A DNA stretch of 64,000 nt from CAVRXT01 sp963725655 (GTDB lineage Bacteria; Acidobacteriota; Terriglobia; Acidiferrales; UBA7541): assembly GCA_963725655.1 (NCBI GenBank), contig CAVRYY010000002.1, forward strand, positions 124,001 to 188,000, written 5' to 3'. Position 1 is the stretch's first letter. Each line of letters starts with the position of its first letter. The notes beneath the pieces were generated by a model, which was not told the DNA's origin, did not search any database, and saw nothing but the letters and a program-made list of their open reading frames with translations. Shown in pieces: positions 59,699 through 64,000 of this stretch. The position numbers and the translations under genes are program-made.

Positions 59699-61807
59699 TC
59701 AGGTGGTTCTGAAACTCACCTCTGGCACTTGTTGTGGGTCAGCGGACGGACGGGCCTCCGGAAGAGGATCTGTTTGCAGGTACGCGAGACTCTGCTGTAT
59801 CGCCTGGAGATCCCCGGCGCCGCCATCGCTTGCATGCAAAGCTTGTGTCGCGCGCGCTCGATGGACCTCGGCACAAGACTCAAATTGGCGGCGGAGTTGG
59901 CCGACGATGGCACGGCACCACTCCTTTAGCTGGATCCAATAGGCGTGGAGCGCATCGTGAAAAGGCGGGCCCAGTTGGTTCTCAATGCGTTTGGCTACGT
60001 GGCGCAAGGTAAAGCGGCGCCCCAATAAGAAGGAGACCGACGGACGTGAAACCACAACGGTGAACGGCTGGGGATCAAATATCGGGGTGCCTCGGATGAT
60101 AAAGTCATCGTCTCCGGGCATGTCCGGCAGTCCAAGTTGTGCGGCGCTTTGCTTGAGCGAGATTTGCAATTGAGCGGCGAACGAAACCAAATCATCTTGC
60201 AGCCGCTTCACCGTCTGCCCTACGAAGTGAGCCACCACGTCGCGAACCATTTGCCCAGGCGCCAGCGGCCCGCCATCATTTCTGGACCACGAACCGATCA
60301 GACGGCTGGCGGCTCTCTCGATGACGTCGGGCACTTCGGCGGCGGCTGCGTCGATTGACCTCTCGCAACGAGCGCCCAACTCCTCGACCTCGCCGGTGGC
60401 TCGGCGCAGCAAAGATACCGAGGAGCGAATCTTGTCCGAGGAACCGGCCGCGGATGGTTGGCCCCTGCGCATGCTCGATTGCAGGGCCGCCACGACGGAC
60501 TCGCGGAGGATGCCGATTTTTCGCCGCAAGGATGCGGCTCGCAATTCCTGGGATCGGCCGTACAACGGAACGATCTCGCACGCAAACCAGTGTTCGAGCA
60601 TCTCCCGGTAAGCGGGGAGAACGCTCACCGGCCGAACCGGCACGTCCATGGCGCATTGAGACGCGATTTGGTCGTGCACATAGTGAAAAAACTGTTGGCG
60701 GTCATCGGCGGTGAGCAAGTCCGCCTTGCTCAGCAGTACATTCACCGGAACCGCGGCTTGCTGGAGAGCCATAATGGTGTGGAGATCATCGGCGGTGAGC
60801 GTCGATCCCGCGTCGATTAACACCACCCCGAGGTCGCACTTGGGGAGGTACGCAATGGTCTCCTCCGCGCCGCGGGTGGCCAATGCTCCCATACCGGGGG
60901 TATCGACAAAGGCCACTCCGCCGCTCAGGCGCAACGAGGGAAGGCCAACCGCAATCCGGGTGACGTGTTTTGAGTTTCCAGGGTTGTGGCGCTCGGTGGC
61001 GAATTCAGCGAGCCGCTCGATTTCGCAGATTTTCGTAGAGGCCTGTGAAAATGAAACGGCGAGCGTTGGCTGTTCAGCATGGGAGAGCCGGATCGGCACC
61101 GCGGTCACCGGAGTAACTCCGACCGGCAGCACATCGGCGCCGAGAATTGCGTTCAGCAGGGCGGACTTGCCGGCACTGACGCGCCCGAAAACCGCGACTT
61201 CAAAAGTGGGGTCTTCCTCGCGGTCCAGAATCGACGCGATCGCCGGCCGAAATTCGACTAGCGCTTGTTCGCTCACCACCTGCTCGATGGCTTTGAGGAG
61301 CCCAAGGTGGCTGCCCGCTTGTTCCAGCCGCAGGACCCGTGCGGTGTGGTCCTGGGCAACATCTTGCGCGAGATATCGTTCCAGACGAAAAACCAATCCT
61401 GAGAGTTCGCCTACGATGCCGTTGAGCTCGGTGGCCACCGATGGGTGCAGGCTGCCATAGCCGAGCATGTATTTCGGCTTCAACTCTTCCACGGCGATGT
61501 CCACGGCTCCGAGCATTACCTGTACCGCGCGCGATGCGGGGATGGAGGCGCTTGGTGGTGAGATGCCGTTGCTTTGCAGCACCCCTTGGAGCTGGGCGCG
61601 AAGCCTGCCGATGTAATCTTCGATGGTTCTTCGTTGTGCCGGAGCGACGTCAGGGGTGTAGCGGGGGAAAGCGGCTTGGGAGGAGGCGGTATTCAGCACT
61701 TCCTCGATATCGCTGAGAAGCTGATCGATGTACTGGCAAGTGACGCGAAGACGGCTGGCCTGGAATTCGTTGAGCGATTCAACCGCTGGTTGCCCGTCGG
61801 AGTTCAT
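59699..61807 (-). CDS. Bacterial dynamin-like GTPase, long form
   Basis: A 702-residue large GTPase, first gene of the operon. A helical N-terminal region of about 200 residues precedes the GTPase domain: G1 GRVSAGKSALLN at 208-219, G3 DTPG at 302-305, and G4 SKAD at 360-363, where Ser replaces the usual Asn. The helical rest has a hydrophobic patch near FTVVVSRPSVSFLLGRRF that could be a membrane paddle. GGGAGG lies five bases before the ATG. The partner at the operon end is shorter and has a normal NKAD, so the two may form a hetero-oligomer. Function in membrane remodelling is from the family; its fluoride link is from the riboswitch. Confidence 0.88.
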   Translation of the reverse strand: MNSDGQPAVESLNEFQASRLRVTCQYIDQLLSDIEEVLNTASSQAAFPRYTPDVAPAQRRTIEDYIGRLRAQLQGVLQSNGISPPSASIPASRAVQVMLGAVDIAVEELKPKYMLGYGSLHPSVATELNGIVGELSGLVFRLERYLAQDVAQDHTARVLRLEQAGSHLGLLKAIEQVVSEQALVEFRPAIASILDREEDPTFEVAVFGRVSAGKSALLNAILGADVLPVGVTPVTAVPIRLSHAEQPTLAVSFSQASTKICEIERLAEFATERHNPGNSKHVTRIAVGLPSLRLSGGVAFVDTPGMGALATRGAEETIAYLPKCDLGVVLIDAGSTLTADDLHTIMALQQAAVPVNVLLSKADLLTADDRQQFFHYVHDQIASQCAMDVPVRPVSVLPAYREMLEHWFACEIVPLYGRSQELRAASLRRKIGILRESVVAALQSSMRRGQPSAAGSSDKIRSSVSLLRRATGEVEELGARCERSIDAAAAEVPDVIERAASRLIGSWSRNDGGPLAPGQMVRDVVAHFVGQTVKRLQDDLVSFAAQLQISLKQSAAQLGLPDMPGDDDFIIRGTPIFDPQPFTVVVSRPSVSFLLGRRFTLRHVAKRIENQLGPPFHDALHAYWIQLKEWCRAIVGQLRRQFESCAEVHRARATQALHASDGGAGDLQAIQQSLAYLQTDPLPEARPSADPQQVPEVSFRTT

Positions 61808-61896
61808 TACGGCCTCCCGAACGGAATCGAAACGAAGCAGTTATGGCGAACGATTTCCGTAGGTTGTGGGAGGAATTGCCGAGCTAGGGTAGGAAT

Positions 61897-61939
61897 TACG
61901 AGGAACCCGACGACCCGCTAGCAGGGACAAACCCTCGTA
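61897..61939 (-). promoter_or_regulatory. Possible switching stem after the fluoride aptamer
   Basis: On the transcript, TACGAGG at the very 3' end of the aptamer can pair with CCTCGTA 29 bases later (61903-61897). This would compete with the aptamer's own 3' strand. An inner CCC/GGG pair lies in the loop. No T run follows, so the mode of control (termination or translation) is unclear. Confidence 0.4.
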
Positions 61940-61990
61940 GGAGTCATCTGCTTCCACAGGGGAAGCGGTTTAGGGCGAACTCCAACACCC
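61937..61990 (-). ncRNA. Fluoride riboswitch (crcB motif)
   Basis: On the minus strand the conserved blocks are present in order: GGTGTTGGAGTTCGCC (usual GGNGATG, here with T for A), CTAAACC, a GCTTCC/GGAAGC hairpin (61966-61961 with 61955-61950) with 5-base loop, and the highly conserved GATGACTCCTAC at the 3' side. The crcB motif binds fluoride through magnesium ions and turns on fluoride-resistance genes. It starts within about ten bases of the promoter's -10 box and precedes the dynamin-crcB operon. One change in the GATG block is the only clear departure. Confidence 0.88.
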
Positions 61991-61998
61991 GACACCAC

Positions 61999-62027
61999 AT
62001 TATCCGCAGGGGAGACACGGGAGTCAA
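61999..62027 (-). promoter_or_regulatory. Sigma70-type promoter of the fluoride operon
   Basis: Minus strand TTGACT (62027-62022), 17-base spacer, GATAAT (62004-61999). The predicted transcript start, near 61992, falls at the first base of the riboswitch aptamer, which supports both calls. Confidence 0.75.
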
Positions 62028-62188
62028 TCACTGAAGCGAGCCTGCTTGCCACACGAGAATCCTATCGGCGATTGAGCGCTTCTACGCTTGTGATAAATTG
62101 CGTGGGGACTGATTCCGCTGGCTGACGGCGGCCATGTGCTTGCGGTATGGCGGATCTGGCACGGCTTTATCGCGAGCCCGGGGGCTGA

Positions 62189-64000
62189 ATGCAAACACTT
62201 CTGTTGGATCTTCGCTTCGCGCTGCGGCAGTTGCGCAAGTCTCCGGGATTTGCGGCGCTGGCGGTGCTGACGCTGGCGTTTGGGATCGGCGCGAACACGG
62301 CGATGTTTACGATCGTGGAGAGCGTGCTGATTCGTCCGTTGCCGTATGCGCATCCGGACCGCCTGGTGCGCATCGGGCCGCCAAACGGCAGCGGACTGAG
62401 CAATACCTCGTGGTTGAACTTCCGCGACATTCGCGACCAAACCACGAATATGGATTTGGTCGGTTGCTATGCGGAGGATGTTGGCGTGGTGCGCGGCAAG
62501 GACGGCTCGGAGAGCGTGGTGACCCCTGGCGTGACGCCCAACATGTTCAAGATGCTCGGAGCGCGGCCACTGCTAGGCCGGACGTTCACGGAAGAGGAGG
62601 GACGCCCAGGCAGCGCCAAGACGGCGATAATTTCGGAAGGGTTGTGGCGGAACGAGTTCAATTCCGACCCGGGCATATTGAATCGCACGATTTTGGTGAA
62701 CGGACAGCCGCGGGCCGTGGTTGGCGTGATGCCGCACGATTTTCGATTTCCGGAGACGATGGGTCCGGACATGCAGAAGGGCTTGTGGCTGCCGTTGCAG
62801 GCGACGCAAGAGATGCAGGCGGAGCGCGGAGAGAGTTTCTTCGCCATCGTGGGCGAGCTGAAGCCCGGGGTGACATTGGCGCAGGACCGCGCCGAATTGA
62901 GCGCGATCGTGCAACGGATTCACGAGGTGGATCCCAAAGCATCGAGCGATCTTTCGTTTCGAGCGGTCCCTTATCAGGAGACACTCACCGGCCCGGTGGC
63001 TCCGGTATTCATCGCGCTGGTGGTGGCGGTGGCACTGGTGTTGCTGATTGCGTGCGCGAACGTGGCGAATTTGATGATCGCGCGCTGCCTGGTGCGCCAG
63101 CAGGAGTTTGCGGTGCGTGCGGCGCTGGGGGCGGGACAGTGGCGGCTGATGCGGCAGTTGATCGCTGAGGGCGGCTTGCTGAGCGCGGTGGGATGCGCGT
63201 TTGGATTTGGGCTCGCGGCTTTTGCAATCGCGCTGGTGCACAGGCTGCCTCCGGATACGATCCCGCGGGCGGAAAATATCGGACTGCGCTGGACGGTGGT
63301 GCTGGTGTTAGGCGCGATTGCGACGGCGACGACGATGCTTTCGGCATTTTTGCCGGCGCTGCTGGTGTCGCGATCGGATCCGCAACGAGTGCTGCAGGGC
63401 GCTTCGCGCGGGGTGGGAACGCGGTCGGTGCGGCACCGCCTGAGCGGCGCGGTGGTGGCGGGCGAAGTGGCGCTATCGGCGCTGCTGCTGGTTGCGACTG
63501 GCCTGCTGTTTCACACATTGTGGAACCTCGAGCATGTGCGTTTGGGTTTCGACGTCACGCGGGTGACCACATTTACGGCCATGCCTGCGGACGCCTCCGG
63601 CTTTTCGAACATGACCGTTTCAGCGGACACTACGCACGCACCCACATCGGTGGCCACGCTTGTTTATCAGCCGGTGCTCGAAAGGATGCGAAATGTGCCG
63701 GGCGTGCAGGCGGCGGCGCTGGATACCGCGCCGCCATTTTCGGGAATCGATATGCACACCAGCTTCGCCATCGTGGGGCGCCCGAAGGGCACCGGGGATG
63801 ACCAGGCGGCGCGGATTACGGCGGTGAGCGGCGGATACGCGCAGTTGATGGGAACTCCGGTGATTCGCGGGCGAATGATCGGCGATGACGACACGGAAAA
63901 TGCGCCGTATGTGATCGCCGTTAACGAAGCTCTGGCGCGAAAATATTTCTCCGGGAAAGATCCTTTGGGAATGCAGCTGGATCTGGGCGGCAAAAACACT
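62189..64000 (+). CDS. ABC-transporter permease of the acidobacterial ADOP type (truncated by window edge)
   Basis: An open frame of 604 codons to the right edge. The N-terminus LRFALRQLRKSPGFAALAVL and GIGANTAMFTIVESVLIRPL, followed by a MacB-like periplasmic domain (VTPNMFKMLGARPLLGR and VVGVMPHDFRFP), match the acidobacterial duplicated orphan permease group, in which two FtsX-like permease units are fused and no ATPase gene is adjacent. Three transmembrane segments follow from about residue 270 (IALVVAVALVLLIACANVANL). The second half of the protein, with its repeat of the periplasmic domain, begins near GFDVTRVTTFTAMP and continues off the edge. The substrate is unknown. Confidence 0.9.
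   Translation, partial: MQTLLLDLRFALRQLRKSPGFAALAVLTLAFGIGANTAMFTIVESVLIRPLPYAHPDRLVRIGPPNGSGLSNTSWLNFRDIRDQTTNMDLVGCYAEDVGVVRGKDGSESVVTPGVTPNMFKMLGARPLLGRTFTEEEGRPGSAKTAIISEGLWRNEFNSDPGILNRTILVNGQPRAVVGVMPHDFRFPETMGPDMQKGLWLPLQATQEMQAERGESFFAIVGELKPGVTLAQDRAELSAIVQRIHEVDPKASSDLSFRAVPYQETLTGPVAPVFIALVVAVALVLLIACANVANLMIARCLVRQQEFAVRAALGAGQWRLMRQLIAEGGLLSAVGCAFGFGLAAFAIALVHRLPPDTIPRAENIGLRWTVVLVLGAIATATTMLSAFLPALLVSRSDPQRVLQGASRGVGTRSVRHRLSGAVVAGEVALSALLLVATGLLFHTLWNLEHVRLGFDVTRVTTFTAMPADASGFSNMTVSADTTHAPTSVATLVYQPVLERMRNVPGVQAAALDTAPPFSGIDMHTSFAIVGRPKGTGDDQAARITAVSGGYAQLMGTPVIRGRMIGDDDTENAPYVIAVNEALARKYFSGKDPLGMQLDLGGKNT

Noticed and set aside
1..64000. CRISPR arrays, rRNA, IS elements and prophage
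   Set aside because: No regular repeat-spacer array, rRNA sequence, transposase, integrase or phage structural gene was found.

Overview
The window looks like a chromosomal segment of an Acidobacteriota member, probably class Terriglobia. It is GC-rich with dense coding and good Shine-Dalgarno sites. Lineage-typical families include three VWFA-related Acidobacterial-domain proteins (37.9-41.5 kb), an ADOP-type FtsX/MacB permease running off the right edge, anti-sigma and TonB-type proteins with short C-terminal modules, and decayed intergenic stem-loop repeats. No rRNA, CRISPR array, integrase or transposase was found; one tRNA-Ala(GGC) is present. Assignments rest on motif reading only.

Layout. 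0-8 kb: a gene leaving the left edge, a metallo-beta-lactamase/beta-CASP nuclease, a PagL-like outer-membrane deacylase, cystathionine beta-lyase, tRNA-Ala, an alpha/beta hydrolase, and a Rieske oxygenase translationally coupled to a purine-type permease. 8.5-18.3 kb: ECF sigma/anti-sigma pair, two TPR proteins, RNase III, signal peptidase I, an AsmA-like protein and an exported unknown. 18.3-32.4 kb: exported alpha- and beta-galactosidases, UvrB, a second PagL-like protein, a GH63-like glucosidase, an AhpD-like protein, a VOC protein, an exported unknown and a TonB-domain protein. 32.5-37.9 kb: ileS-lspA-lgt, then rluD. 37.9-41.5 kb: three VWA proteins. 41.5-50.5 kb: a serine hydrolase, a UvrD-like helicase/nuclease, a type IV pilin, thiolase, and gene-poor spacers full of stem-loops, a 40-bp tandem repeat and a direct repeat. 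50.5-55.5 kb: 3-hydroxyacyl-CoA dehydrogenase, recA, a small transpeptidase and an M23 peptidase.

Most notable, 55.5-62.0 kb on the minus strand: a six-gene operon encoding a dynamin-like GTPase, the CrcB/Fluc fluoride channel, two DUF190 (PII-like) proteins carrying three DUF190 domains, an AAA-type ATPase and a second dynamin-like GTPase. Its leader carries a sigma70-type promoter (TTGACT-17 bp-GATAAT) followed at once by a recognisable fluoride riboswitch (crcB motif). The sequence therefore predicts that two bacterial dynamins and an ATPase are expressed in response to fluoride together with the fluoride exporter. I know of no description of such a combination, and it is my main candidate for an undescribed system: possibly fluoride-triggered membrane repair or remodelling, or regulated control of the channel.
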